Shown here in pieces: positions 13,598 through 24,073 of a DNA stretch of 64,000 bases. Positions within the stretch are counted from its first letter, which is position 1, and each line of letters opens with the position of its first letter. Position numbers and translations under genes: made by a program. The stretch is from Lycium barbarum (lineage: Eukaryota > Streptophyta > Magnoliopsida > Solanales > Solanaceae): NCBI RefSeq assembly GCF_019175385.1, contig NC_083348.1, forward strand, positions 4,603,001 to 4,667,000, in the 5' to 3' direction. A model generated the notes under the pieces. The model worked only from the letters and a program-made list of their open reading frames with translations. It was not told the DNA's origin and did no database searches.

Positions 13598-13920
13598 TGA
13601 AGCGAGACGAAGTACGGGCACAATGTACGGCCTGTACATTATTGTACGTCCCGTACATTATGGACGTACCTCATATGTCAATTTCCAGAAGCTACGATTT
13701 TTAGTCTGTGAGGTATGTGATGAAAAGTATGGCCCGTCCATTACTGTACAGCCCATATAAATTGTACAACTTAAAAGTATGGCCCATACTTAGAAGTACG
13801 GCCCGTATAACTTGCCCATACCTGGAATTGTCAAATTCCAGTGGCTTCTGATTTTCCCATGTGACGTACGTTCAAGAGGTACGACCCGTATATTTTGACG
13901 TAGACATACTTTTACCGTTC
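13598..13920 (-). repeat. Palindromic word array, LTR A
   Basis: About ten GTACGG / CCGTAC or GTATGG / CCATAC words, several as inverted pairs (GTACGGCCCGTAT, GTATGGCCCATAC). The array ends about 10 bp upstream (minus sense) of TATAAATA at 13590-13583. Confidence 0.8.
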
Positions 13921-14015
13921 TGAGACCATTTTTCTAATCCCAACACTTCCGTCTTGGTTTCTAAGTCTCAATCCTGAACGTAACTTAGTTAGGAGGTACG
14001 AGGTGTTACAATGAG

Positions 14016-14330
14016 CCCCTCAACATTAACCCCATCATAATTCATAGGTCTATTGGTCTTTGTGTGCTCAATAAATATCTCCACTTCTCTATTGTCAGGA
14101 ATTTCGTAGATAAGATTATATATATTTATATCAGTTGATAAAGGTCTTATGCTTGTTTCAAAATGAGGTCCAAACTTAAATCAAAATTTCACTTTTCTAT
14201 CATTGACTTTCAACCTTTCTTGTATTGTCACAGTTGAATGATTAGAATTTTCACCTCCCGTACAACAGTCATAGTAGGCTATTTTCCCACCAATGTAGTT
14301 CATATACAGCTCAAACACCTACCTTTATAT
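14016..14330 (-). pseudogene. Antisense MULE-like N-terminal fragment
   Basis: On minus, this reads in shifting frames YIGGKIAYYDCC, then FGPHFETSIRPLS, then EIPDNREVEIFIEHTK and NYDGVNVEG. These resemble the ubiquitin-like N-terminal domain that precedes the DNA-binding region in plant MULE transposases (YxGG start, VEIFxEH end). It is separated from its continuation at 8372-8309 only by solo LTR A. It is degenerate and lacks the transposase core. The family call rests on motif shape alone. Confidence 0.5.
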
Positions 14331-14799
14331 TGCAATTTAAGGGCGTACATTTCTAAATCTTCATCTATTTTGAGAAAAAAAAGAAAAAGTATGATATTTA
14401 GTGTCATTAAAATAAATATCACCAACACAAAATATTGTAAAGAAGCATACAAATCCAACAAAAAGAATGTAAGTAGTCTTGATAGTTTAGAATATTTTGA
14501 ATTAATTATAAAGCCATTACGCAGCTAATTAAGTTTTTAAAGAAGGGAGTTTTTTTAGTAGTCTTGTATGATTTTTTTAAAATTACTATCCAACTTAATT
14601 GTGTTTACATTAGGATTTTTACTTTTATCTGCTGTGATGGAAAAATATTTAATTGTGCGTTCTAATAAATAACATCAATACAAAAAATGTAAGTAATCAT
14701 TCAAATTCCGAAAATGGATATGAATATTTTCTATTTATGGTTTGAATATCACTATGACTAAAGACTAATACTAGTGTAATGCATTTGCGTGTTGGTTTG
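14331..14799. other. AT-rich stretch, no gene seen
   Basis: Simple AT-rich sequence between the MULE fragment and the foldback element. Open frames are short and low in complexity. No element ends were recognised. Confidence 0.5.
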
Positions 14800-14808
14800 T
14801 AGTTTTGC

Positions 14809-15695
14809 GAGAAAAGGACAAAAATGATCCCTTAACTATGATTGTAGGTTCAAAATAGTCCCTTAACTATGCACTTAACGGTTTTAGTCCTTTAAGTTTG
14901 TTACAAGTTAACAAAAACGGTCCCTTAACTATGAGAGTAGGTTCAAAATAGTCCCTTAACTATGCACTTAACGGTTTTGGTCCTTTAAGTTTGCCATAAG
15001 TTGACAGTTTTAGTCTCGACAAAATATTCATCGAACTCTGTTTGTTAGATTTGACGAGAACTATGAAAAAAAGGGAAAAATTAGTGAGAACTCTAGATCG
15101 GTCAAATAACTCGGGACAAAACCGACGGACGTTAGTCGGTCATAGGATGGACTTCTGCGCATTTTTCCTCAAAAATAACCAATGGACTTCCATTGGTTTT
15201 CGTAAAAAACAATAAAAATTAAAAAAAAAAAAATAGTGTCCCTCGATTTTATCCATCGGTTTCCGTCCATCATTTTTTCCGCTTATTTTTTGTAGTGACA
15301 ACTTTTTTAGTTTCTGCTATTTCTAATTTATTTCTAAAGTCTAGTGTATTTTATTTAGTCGATGGATTCCCTCAGTTTTAATCGATAGAGTCCGTCGGTC
15401 TTTGTGTTTCAAGACATCATTTTCTGACACTATCAAACCGTTAAGTGCATACTTAAGGGACTATTTTTAACCAACCCTCATAGTTAAGGGACCATTTTGT
15501 CAACTTATGGCAAACTTAAAGGACCAAAACCGTTAAGTGCATAGTTAAGGGACTATTTTGAACCTACTCTCATAGTTAAGGGACCATTTTTGTTAACTTG
15601 TAACAAACTTAAAGGACTAAAATCGTTAAGTGCATAGTTAAGGGACTATTTTGAACCTACTATCATAGTTAAGGGACCATTTTTGTCCTTTTCTC
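14809..15695. mobile_element. Foldback Mutator-type element with 9-bp TSD
   Basis: The two ends are inverted copies starting GAGAAAAGGACAAAAATG. The perfect 9-bp direct repeat TAGTTTTGC lies at 14800-14808 and 15696-15704, the duplication length made by Mutator transposases. Each arm is built of roughly 93-bp direct subrepeats (a TCCCTTAACTATG...GCACTTAACGG unit). There are about two units on the left (14828, 14921) and nearly three on the right. The centre (about 15035-15430) is unrelated to the arms. It is non-autonomous and non-coding. Duplications and inversions match so well that the boundaries are firm. Confidence 0.88.
15109..15297. mobile_element. CACTA-like terminal fragment inside the foldback element
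   Basis: The segment has CCGACGGAC...GTCGG hairpin words and ends TTTTTTGTAGTG, the inverted form of a CACTA terminus. The same words fill the ends of the CACTA element at 19001-22728. No opposite terminus is visible, so it is a truncated piece or captured cargo. Confidence 0.45.
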
Positions 15696-15704
15696 TAGTT
15701 TTGC

Positions 15705-16973
15705 TTTTCATTTCAGTTTCTTGAGATTGTTTTTGTTCACTCCAGTACTGAAGACTAAAATATCTCTAATATTATGTAGATTAAGTTATAGCAATACAAG
15801 GTATATTAAAATACACACATACACACTTTCTGAAAAGTTATAATGCATATTTATATAGTATGTATTTATGTCTTGATTTCCACATCATCAAAGATATGAT
15901 TCTTCATCAACCAATATCAAAGTTATAGTCTGATTAACTTAATGGAATACTCACATATTGGCGTGAATTGTTGCCCACTCTTATAGGGCAATTCCAGTAT
16001 AATCTTTTCTTTCTTTTCATAGGTGTCGTTATATATCCTAGGATGAGATTCTAAGTTTTGTTCTCACGCAAGAGGAAAAGGAACTAGAGAGAGAAATTGT
16101 AATCAACCTACAAATACAAAGTTACTCAGTCTTTCATGGATCAAATCATTAATCTGCATCAAATGGAAAAAGAGAGGAAGGCTGCATATTGTTGCGAGGA
16201 AAAGATGCGATGGAAAGAATTCTAAATTTTTGTATAATTAGATTTTTTTATCAAGTATTTTTGCTGCTATACAAAAACTGCCCTTCGCAGTTGTAGCTGT
16301 TTGTTTGCACTGTTAACCTCAGTTAGTAATTGAACTAAAATCGCCCACTTTAATTAATTCAAGGTTAAATGTGCACAGTCAAATATCACGGGGATCAAAA
16401 GCACTATTAGGCAATAACACGGGAACGAAAAATGCTATTTTCCATTGTAATTTTCTAAGCAATCTATCTTATTTTCATTTCTCTCTCTTTCTTCTGCCTT
16501 CTTTTTCTCGGGTGAGCTTCTTCTTCTCTGGAATTCTTTTCTTTTTGTTCAATCTCTTATTTAATTTCTATCGAGTTTTTCTTTCTAATTTATTGTTCTG
16601 TATTTTACATGTCCTTTTCTGCCGTTTATGATTCTGTTCCAATTCCATTCAACTTGACTCCCAAATTTTGTTCTGCGTAAGAGTTGGAAAAATTAGTTAC
16701 TTTAAATTTTCTTAAAGAGTAGCAACAAGACAGTTTATTCCGCATTTGAAGGTTTAATTGAGCACCTGAAAATGCTACACCATTTAAGGACGACGTGAAT
16801 GCTTGTTAGTTAACATGGGGATGGTTAAATTTAGCAATGCTAAATTTACTAGTTCAATTGAATTGATATTTCCTAGATTTTAGTTCATATGGTCTCTTGG
16901 TAAAAATTATGATCTTGGTAAAATGTTACAGCTGGAGTTTGATATAAGACATAGGTGGGTGAAAAAGTTTTGT
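15705..16973. other. Unassigned region without element ends
   Basis: About 1.3 kb with no TE termini that I recognise and no convincing ORF. The frame at 16371-16631 is Phe/Leu-rich low-complexity sequence. Pyrimidine-rich TTCTTTTTCTCGG-type tracts near 16470-16530 look like a plant 5' UTR, but no coding exon follows. It is the best candidate here for the original, non-repetitive host sequence. Confidence 0.3.
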
Positions 16974-17393
16974 ATTTGTGTCACGACCCATTTTACTAGG
17001 CCGTGCGGGCATCTATCATTCCAACCGCGATAGGCGAACCATTATCCCAATATAACCAATTTAAGTAAAGGCGGAAGAAATAAATATAGAATAAGTCTCA
17101 AATCATTCATATAAGATAAAGTGCGGAAATACTAAATACCCCATAGATCTGGTCTAATCCATGCAAGAGCACTAAATAAATACTACAAGTCTGAAAGATG
17201 ATAAAGTCTCATAATACAATTATCTTGAAATAAGAGTAAGACAAGTAAGTAAAGCAAAAGAACATCCGGACAGCGGTCGTCATCGTGCTCACCCTGGAAA
17301 GACTCTATAGCAGGCTTGCCAATCAAACACGAAGGAAAAGAGTGGAACCTATCTAATACTCTGCATCCATAAAAGAATGCAGCAAGCATAAGT

Positions 17394-17414
17394 CAGTGCA
17401 AAGCAACGGTACTG
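17394..17414 (-). promoter_or_regulatory. CAGTAC-type hairpin, LTR C
   Basis: CAGTGC...GTACTG, five of six stem pairs, 9-base loop, in the distal part of LTR C on minus. Confidence 0.45.
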
Positions 17415-18030
17415 GTAGGTATCATAGGTCAACTAAGACTAGTTGACACATTAAGGACAATAAAGTAAGAGAAAACAAGCAAACCATAGAGTACAAGTCA
17501 TGCTTCCAAGAAATCAACTCACATAATCAAGCCTTGATGTAACAACTAGCCCCAAGTGAAATAAATATCCAAGTATACCGAAAACTAAGTATACCAAAAA
17601 CTAAGTCCCATCAAGACAATCAACAAGTAGCCCATATCAATTACAGTCCAAGAATATGACCAACACAGTATCCAAATCATAAGCAACATGAATGTTACAC
17701 CTTGAAAATTTTTTCGTTGATGTACAGTGAATAGATTAACGAAGAGCACGAAGTATACGGTATTTCAATAAGTAAGGAATGATATTTGATGACCCTAATT
17801 AAGATTTCAAAGACATTCGAGGTAAGAGAAGAAAGTTTGCCAAGAGAAGGCAAGGCATATGATAGGTATCGAAAAGGAATTACGAGTAACAAGTTAACGA
17901 CGACTTAATGATGTTTTGGAGAGTTATAACGTCCCTTAGATTGTTAATGAGGTGATAAACAAGTGTCAAGCAGCTTCCATAAGGATTGGAGATCAAACGA
18001 GTCGACGAGAATGAGTTTGGAAGAACTGGG

Positions 18031-18160
18031 CATTATACGGCCCAACATATTGGCCGTATGTTTGGCCGTATAATCATCCCAGATGGCCAGCCTCTCTGGA
18101 CCAAATCTACCTCCAGACATACGGTCAGTATAATTTATACGGACCGTATGTTGGTCCGTA
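18031..18160 (+). repeat. Palindromic word array, LTR B 5' copy
   Basis: Repeated ATACGG / CCGTAT words, several arranged as inverted pairs (for example TTATACGGACCGTATG), end about 28 bp before the TATA-like box. The 3' LTR copy (29420-29565) has one extra unit of about 17 bp, so the array changes length. Confidence 0.8.
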
Positions 18161-18187
18161 GAAATGGGTCGGGACAAATTTGGGTAT

Positions 18188-18197
18188 TATTAATAAG
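18188..18197 (+). promoter_or_regulatory. TATA-like box of LTR B
   Basis: TATTAATAAG is positioned about 240 bp before the LTR splice donor and just after the palindromic array. The same layout is seen in the other LTR families here. Confidence 0.5.
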
Positions 18198-18429
18198 GGT
18201 CCAAGTTTATTTCATTTCATTTCCCTTCACGCCCCTTCTCTCTAGAACATCTCTCTACACTTCTCCCACAAGAATTCAAGGGATATTAGTGAACAACTAC
18301 ATCAAACTAAGTGAATCAAGTGTAAGAAACCCATTAAAGTTCATCCAAGACAAGGAATCCAAGTGAAGGTGAAACTAGGGTTTTGCTCAAGTGAGGTGTT
18401 TCCACCCAAGGTTCATTCCTACATCATCT

Positions 18430-18438
18430 AAGGTAAGT
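18430..18438 (+). promoter_or_regulatory. 5' splice site in LTR B leader
   Basis: AAG|GTAAGT is a perfect plant donor with GT at 18433-18434, repeated at 29838 in the 3' LTR. LTR D has AAAG|GTAAGC in the same TTCATTCCTACAT context. The matching acceptor would be TATTTCAG at 24064-24071, two bases before the gag ATG. Confidence 0.55.
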
Positions 18439-19021
18439 TTTATGGTATTTCCATGTTGTTTAAGGTATTTGAAAGTTGAAACACTTGGATTGTAGAAGGG
18501 TATAGAAAATGGGTCATGAATGTGGGAATAGTGTCATTTTTTAGTAATAGCTTGGATTGAGTCATGATTCTTGATGTGTTGTGATTATGGTTATGTTATT
18601 AATGATGTTAAGAGCATGGGATAGACATTGTATATGAATGAATGTAGTCGTGTGCTATGATCATGGATATGGATGATTGGAAGTGAATTGAGAAGTAAGG
18701 ATAATGTATGTGAATAAAGAGTATGGTTATAATATTGTGAATGTTATTATTGATGTTTGGGAGTTGATATATGATATGGAGGAAGTCGTATAAATAAAGG
18801 AGATGCTGTCCAATTTTCTCTAGCTTTGGTCGTGTATGCTAAGCTATCGATTTTCTAATGATAGTATAACTCTAATGAAGGTAGAAACGTGAGCATTGAA
18901 GGAGAACGTGCAAGTGATAGAATAGTTGAACGGAAAGGTCTGTAAGGCTAACCCTTCTTTCATAAGGCATGGTTCTTTGGCCAAATATATAATCTTCTAT
19001 TACTACTAAAAAAACGGAAAA

Positions 19022-19490
19022 AACCGTTGACAAAAACCGACGTCCAGCATTGGTTTTTTTAATGAAACCGGCGGGAAACCGACCTTTTAAGGTCCGTCGA
19101 TTTTCATAGCCTCGCTTTTGGAAAACCGACGGACTGCGTTGGTTACGTAGTCCGTCGGGTTTTATTAAAAAAAAATTTTAAAAAATAAAAAATAAAAAAA
19201 CCGACGGACAGAGTCGGTTTTATTAATTTCTGATTTTTTATCTTATATATAAATAATATATATTTTACGAAAAAAAAAACGACGCACTGCGTCGGTTTTT
19301 CATATAAATTTTTTTATTTTAATTAAAAACCGACACAGTGCGTCGGTTTTTTTTATAAAATTTAAGAATTAATTTCCAGAAAACCGACGGACAGAGTCGG
19401 TTTTCCGTCGGTTTTCTGGAAAATCTGCAAAATTAATTTCCAGAAAACCGACGGACTGAGTCGGTTTTCCGTCGGTTTTCTGGTAAATTT
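19022..19490. repeat. CACTA left subterminal hairpin repeats
   Basis: About ten repeats of an ACCGACGGAC / GTCCGTCGGT word, many as hairpins such as ACCGACGGACAGAGTCGGT. Subterminal repeats of CACTA elements are the known binding sites of their TNPA-type protein; the role here is inferred from position. Confidence 0.8.
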
Positions 19491-19726
19491 CCAGCATGCA
19501 AATCATGCATTTTCTGCAACCACACCTGCACAGAAATCAGTACCAAAAGCTGCTCAAAAACCAGTAACAAAAGCTGCTCAAAACTAGCATTAAAATGCTC
19601 CAAATCAATTCTAAAAGAGCTACAACACATAAAATCACCCTAAGTAATAATAAAACACATCAAACACTATCTAAACACATCAAATACGATCTAAATAGAC
19701 CTTCAAAGTTCAGAAATATTTAAATG

Positions 19727-21790
19727 TCCAACCAATTCTAACTTTGAATTCTCAATAACAATTCTAACTTTAATAACTTATGAATTTTAACTTTAATTCT
19801 AAAAATTGAAAAGTAAATCTAGTCAAATAAAGTCTACATTTTAGTTTTGAGGTTATAGAAATATTATAACTTAATAATTCTAACATAACTTAATAATTCT
19901 AACTTTGAAAAGCACAATTCCAACCAATTCTAAAAATTGAAAAGTAAATCTAGAGAAATAAAATCTACATTTTAGTATTAAGGTTATAGAAATACTATAA
20001 CTTAAAAATTCTAACTTTGAAAAGCACAATCTCAACCAATTCTAACTTTGAATTCTCAATAACAATTCTAACTTTAATAACTTATGGATTCTAACTTTAA
20101 TTCTAAAAACTGAAAAGTAAATCTAGTCAAATAAAGTCTACATTTTAGTTTTGAGGTTATAGAAATATTATAACTTAATAATTCTAACTTTGAAAAGCAC
20201 AATTCCAACCAATTCTAAAAATTGAAAAGTAAATCTAGAGAAATAAAATCTACATTTTAGTATTGAGGTTATAGAAATACTATAACTTAACAATTCTAAC
20301 TTTGAAAAGCACAATCTCAACCAATTCTAACTTTGAATTCTCAATAACAATTCTAAATTTAATAACTTATGAATTCTAACTTTAATTCTAAAAATTGAAA
20401 AGTAAATCTAGTCAAATAAAGTCTACATTTTAGTTTTGAGGTTATAGAAATATTATAACTTAATAATTCTAACATAACTTAATAATTCTAAGTTTGAAAA
20501 GCACAATTCCAACCAATTCTAAAAATTGAAAAGTAAATCTAGAGAAAATAAAATCTACATTTTAGTATTAAGGTTATAAAAATACTATAACTTAACAATT
20601 CTAACTTTGAAAAGCACAATCCCAACCAATTCTAACTTTGAATTCTCAATAACAATTCTAACTTTAATAACTTATGGATTCTAACTTTAATTCTAAAAAT
20701 TGAAAAGTAAATCTAGTCAAATAAAGTCTACATTTTAGTTTTGAGGTTATAGAAATATTATAACTTAATAATTCTAACATAACTTAATAATTCTAACTTT
20801 GAAAAGCACAATTCCAACCGATTCTAAAAATTGAAAAGTAAATCTAGAGAAATAAAATCTACATTTTAGTATTGAGGTTATAGAAATACTATAACTTAAC
20901 CATTCTAACTTTGAAAAACACAATCTCAACCAATTCTAACTTTGAATTCTCAAAAACAATTCTAACTTTAATAACTTATGGATTCTAACTTTAATTCTAA
21001 AAATTGAAAAGTAAATCTAGTCAAATAAAGTCTGCATTTTAGTTTTGAGGTTATAGAAATATTATAACTTAATAATTCTAACATAACTTAATAATTCTAA
21101 CTTTGAAAAGCACAATTCCAACCAATTCTAAAAATTGAAAAGTAAATCCAGAGAAATAAATTCTACATTTTAGTATTGAGGTTATAGAAATACTATAACT
21201 TAACAATTCTAACTATGAAAAGCACAATCTCAACCAATTCTAACTTTGAATTCTCAATAACAATTCTAACTTTAATAACTTATGGATTCTAACTTTAATT
21301 CTAAAAATTGAAAAGTAAATCTAGTCAAATAAAGTCTACATTTTAGTTTTGAGGTTATAGAAATATTATAACTTAATAATTCTAACATAACTTAATAATT
21401 CTAACTTTGAAAAGCACAATCCCAACCAATTCTAACTTTGAATTCTCAATAACAATTCTAACTTTAATAACTTATGGATTCTAACTTTAATTCTAAAAAT
21501 TGAAAAGTAAATCTAGTCAAATAAAGTCTACATTTTAGTTTTGAGGTTATAGAAATATTATAACTTAATAATTCTAACATAACTTAATAATTCTAACATA
21601 ACTTAATAATTCTAACTTTGAAAAGCACAATTCCAACCAATTCTAAAAATTGAAAAGTAAATCTAGAGAAATAAAATCTACATTTTAGTATTGAGGTTAT
21701 AGAAATACTATAACTTAACAATTCTAACTTTGAAAAGCACAATTTCAACCAATTCTAATTTTGAATGATCAATAACAATTCTAATAACTT
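19727..21790. repeat. Tandem array of about 300-bp units inside CACTA element
   Basis: The anchor CAACCAATTCTAACTTTG recurs near 19728, 20031, 20318, 20622, 20926, 21230 and 21422. The spacing is about 287-304 bp, with a shortened last interval. Each unit contains two related half-units that differ by AGTCAAAT versus AGAGAAAT. Copies are very similar, so the amplification is recent or homogenised. It is AT-rich and non-coding. Confidence 0.88.
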
Positions 21791-22119
21791 ATGGAATTCT
21801 AACAAAAAGCACAATCCAACAAAAAAAACTAGTCAAATAATTAAAGTATACATTTTTGCACATATTCAACATCAATAACTAAGCTAACACAAATACATTG
21901 ACAAAGAACATGAAATATAGCACAATCTCAAGCCAAAAAAAAAAAAAAAATGACAACTAAACTAGTCAAATAAAGTTTACATTTCTTTCACAAATTCAAC
22001 ATTAATAACATTGCAAATGATGTTTAACAAAGCTAAATAGATTAGCATTAGGCCTAAAATCTACAAACAAAACTAAAATTGAAAGAATTTTAAAAGCCCT
22101 AATTTAAGAGAAACTAACC

Positions 22120-22275
22120 TCAATTAATTAACTTCAAAACGGGTTTGGGGTTGGTGGGGGACGGGCTGCGCAGGCAGCGGCGCTGGGCGGCGGGGAAATG
22201 GGCGACGGGGCTGGACGGAGGGGAGGGGGGCGGCGGGTAGCTAGGGTTTGAGGGGAATGGGAGTTTAATTGGGAA
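22120..22275. other. GC-rich block inside CACTA element
   Basis: A short G-rich island (GGCGGGG, GGCGACGGGG runs) next to the right subterminal repeats, in contrast with the AT-rich rest. On minus it gives a Pro/Ser-rich reading frame. It could be the promoter or first exon remnant of the lost transposase gene, or captured host DNA; I cannot decide. Confidence 0.35.
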
Positions 22276-22319
22276 GAGGAGAAGAAATGGGTATGAAAAC
22301 CCGTCTGGAATGTTTTTAA

Positions 22320-22715
22320 AGAAAAACCGACGGACAAAACCGACCCCGTCCGTCTGTTTTTCCCGCACGTTTGACCAGATTTGACCCAAAAATTAAAAAA
22401 AAAAAATAGGAAACCGACCCTGTCCGTCGGTTCCCTAAAAAAAATTGTTTATTATTTTTTTAAAAAACAAATTGAATTGCATATTATTTAAAATATTTTT
22501 AAAAATAAAACCGACGTCGTCCGTCGGTTTTATATTAATTTTTTTTTTTTTTAATAAAACTGACGTGGTACGTCGTTTTTTTTTTTTTTGCGGATATATA
22601 ATTTCAAAATTTTGCGGAAAAAACCGACGTTGTCCGTCGGTTTTTTATATAAAAAAAAATGAAATACACAAAACCGACGCACTGAGTCGATTTTTTGTCC
22701 GTCGAATTTTGCCAG
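22320..22715. repeat. CACTA right subterminal hairpin repeats
   Basis: About six CCGAC...GTCGG hairpin words in A/T-rich spacers, mirroring the left end. Confidence 0.78.
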
Positions 22716-23002
22716 TTTTTTAGTAGTGTATGAGCCTATGATGTCCTCCAAATGATGCTATCTTCAAAAGCTACTAAGCTCACGATTCTCGATATGTTAC
22801 GATTGTACTAAATTCCTCCTATGACGAGTAATCCTCTAGAGATAGATGTAATGAACGACGATAGTAATGACGCTAAAGATGCTTATGGACTTTTATGTAT
22901 ATGTTCCTATGTATGGCTATTATGAAACCCCGAGCTTATATGGCCGGGTAGAATATGTATATATATGTATTGCGCGCGCACCACTGCAGGTGGGTACGAA
23001 CA

Positions 23003-23096
23003 ACCCTGAGCCTTGGTAGGGCCAGGTATGTATGACCCTGAGCCTTAGTAGGGCCAGGTATGTATGACCCTGAGCCCTGGTAGGGCCAGGTATGTG
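23003..23096 (+). repeat. Three 32-bp tandem repeats in LTR B
   Basis: Three copies of an ACCCTGAGCC...GGCCAGGTATG unit begin at 23003, 23035 and 23067. The set is also present in the 3' LTR (about 30683-30773). Confidence 0.85.
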
Positions 23097-23360
23097 AAAC
23101 ATCGAACCTTCATGGTCGGGTATGCTATGTAAATGATATGTATATGAATATGAATACGAAATTGGATACGAAATGTAACTGAGTACATATATGAATACGA
23201 TACGGATACGGATGTATGTACACAATCACGCATTAGAAATGGAAAGTCCCTATGAAAAGCAAGTAAGTGTTTGCGACGATGATACTACTATCTCCCATTA
23301 TGCTATATCTTATGTTGTCTATTATGCTTTCATAATGATGTCGATCATGCTTTACATACT

Positions 23361-23379
23361 CAGTACATTCTTCGTACTG
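23361..23379 (+). promoter_or_regulatory. CAGTAC/GTACTG hairpin, LTR B 5' copy
   Basis: Six-base stem CAGTAC / GTACTG with a 7-base loop, followed by ACGTC. The 3' LTR copy is at 31054-31072 with one T-to-C change. Equivalent hairpins occur in LTRs A, C, D and E. Confidence 0.6.
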
Positions 23380-23868
23380 ACGTCATTTTGTTTGTGGATG
23401 CTGCGTCATGCTCGCAGGTGGCCAGGGAGACAGACTTGATCCATAGCTTTATTACTCAGGAACTACATAGCGGAGCTCCATTTCATTCGGAGTTACAACT
23501 TTTGGTACTTATTCTTTTTTGTACATATCTATGGGCATTGCGGGGTCCTGTCCCGCCTATATGATATGACATACTCTCCTTAGAGGCTCGTAGACATGTG
23601 TATATGGTTAGATGTGTTTGGCCTTGTCGGCCTATATTTTGGATGTCATTCTGTTAGACTCGTCGGCTTAGGTACATCTATATGGGCATTGTTATTGATG
23701 CTAATATATATGTATTGTTGCCTAATGGAATTAGTATGAATAATGGATGGAAAGTATGATTTAGCTATGTGGCTCACCTAGATGTAAATGTGAAAGTATG
23801 ATAAGAGGTGCCCGGATGGGTTAGCACCGGGTGCCCGTCGCGGCCCTCCGGTTGGGCCGTGACAAAAG

Positions 23869-23880
23869 TGGTATCAGAGC
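23869..23880 (+). promoter_or_regulatory. Primer binding site (initiator tRNA-Met type)
   Basis: TGGTATCAGAGC lies 4 bp after the 5' LTR end. It is complementary to the 3' end of initiator methionine tRNA, the usual primer in plant gypsy and copia elements. Confidence 0.93.
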
Positions 23881-24073
23881 AGTTCTGTCCTAGGGTGTGT
23901 CTACGAGCCGTGTCCAGTAGAGTCTTGGTTATGGGTGTGTTGCACGCCACACTTATAAACAAGAGGTTGCGGGCATTTTTGTAATGAATGACCTTCTTTC
24001 TTCATAAGATAGTGCGATAGAGCTATGATATAAGAACTTCCTTCTCCTTAACCGTGTGTTATGTATTTCAGAA

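Larger units (their letters stand above)
8378..14010 (-). mobile_element. Solo LTR A (chromovirus-type), split by a nested solo LTR
   Basis: The plus strand starts TGTTATGCCCC and ends GAGGTGTTACA, so on minus it is TGTAACACC...GGCATAACA, the usual TG...CA form. The 5-bp ATGAG is duplicated perfectly at 8373-8377 and 14011-14015. Without the nested element it is about 2.0 kb. There is no internal domain, primer binding site or polypurine tract, so it is a solo LTR made by recombination between two LTRs. Promoter signs are on minus: TATAAATA at 13590-13583, a GTAAGT 5' splice site at 13497, and an array of GTACGG/CCGTAC palindromes upstream of the TATA box. It interrupts MULE-like sequence. 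Confidence 0.9.
19001..22728. mobile_element. Non-autonomous CACTA element
   Basis: The 3728-bp element starts TACTACTAAAAAAAC (one base off CACTACTAAAA) and ends GTTTTTTAGTAGTG. TAT is duplicated at 18998-19000 and 22729-22731; a 3-bp duplication is diagnostic of CACTA transposases. The 3' LTR of the host gypsy element carries the uninterrupted site at 30403-30405, which confirms both ends. Subterminal regions are packed with CCGACGGAC/GTCCGTCGG hairpins. The middle is a tandem array of about 300-bp units. No transposase is encoded, so it would depend on an autonomous relative. It is the youngest layer of the four-level nest. Confidence 0.94.
17693..23864 (+). mobile_element. 5' LTR of gypsy element B (with CACTA inside)
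   Basis: About 2.44 kb without the CACTA element, against 2479 bp for the 3' LTR. It holds an array of ATACGG/CCGTAT palindromes (18031-18160), a TATTAATAAG box (18188-18197), an AAG|GTAAGT 5' splice site (18433), three 32-bp tandem repeats (23003-23096) and a CAGTAC/GTACTG hairpin (23361-23379). Most of it matches the 3' LTR closely. The first 120 bases differ most, with many C/T changes. Confidence 0.93.

Noticed and set aside
16371..16631. 86-residue frame with hydrophobic Phe/Leu stretches
   Set aside because: Translation of a T/C-rich tract. No start context, domain or conserved pattern.
22120..22389. Pro-rich minus frame over the GC-rich block
   Set aside because: Low complexity, no known domain, and frames overlap on the same strand. 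Kept only as a base-composition feature.
19022..22715. Regular hairpin repeats that could suggest a CRISPR-like array
   Set aside because: Spacing is irregular, no unique spacers of constant length, and they lie at both ends of a CACTA element, where subterminal repeats are expected. Plant context also excludes it.
22920..23233. Open frames rich in Tyr/Ile/Ser (also at 30581-30978)
   Set aside because: They fall in LTR B over tandem and TATG-type repeats, appear in several frames, and repeat in both LTRs. Chance products of simple sequence.
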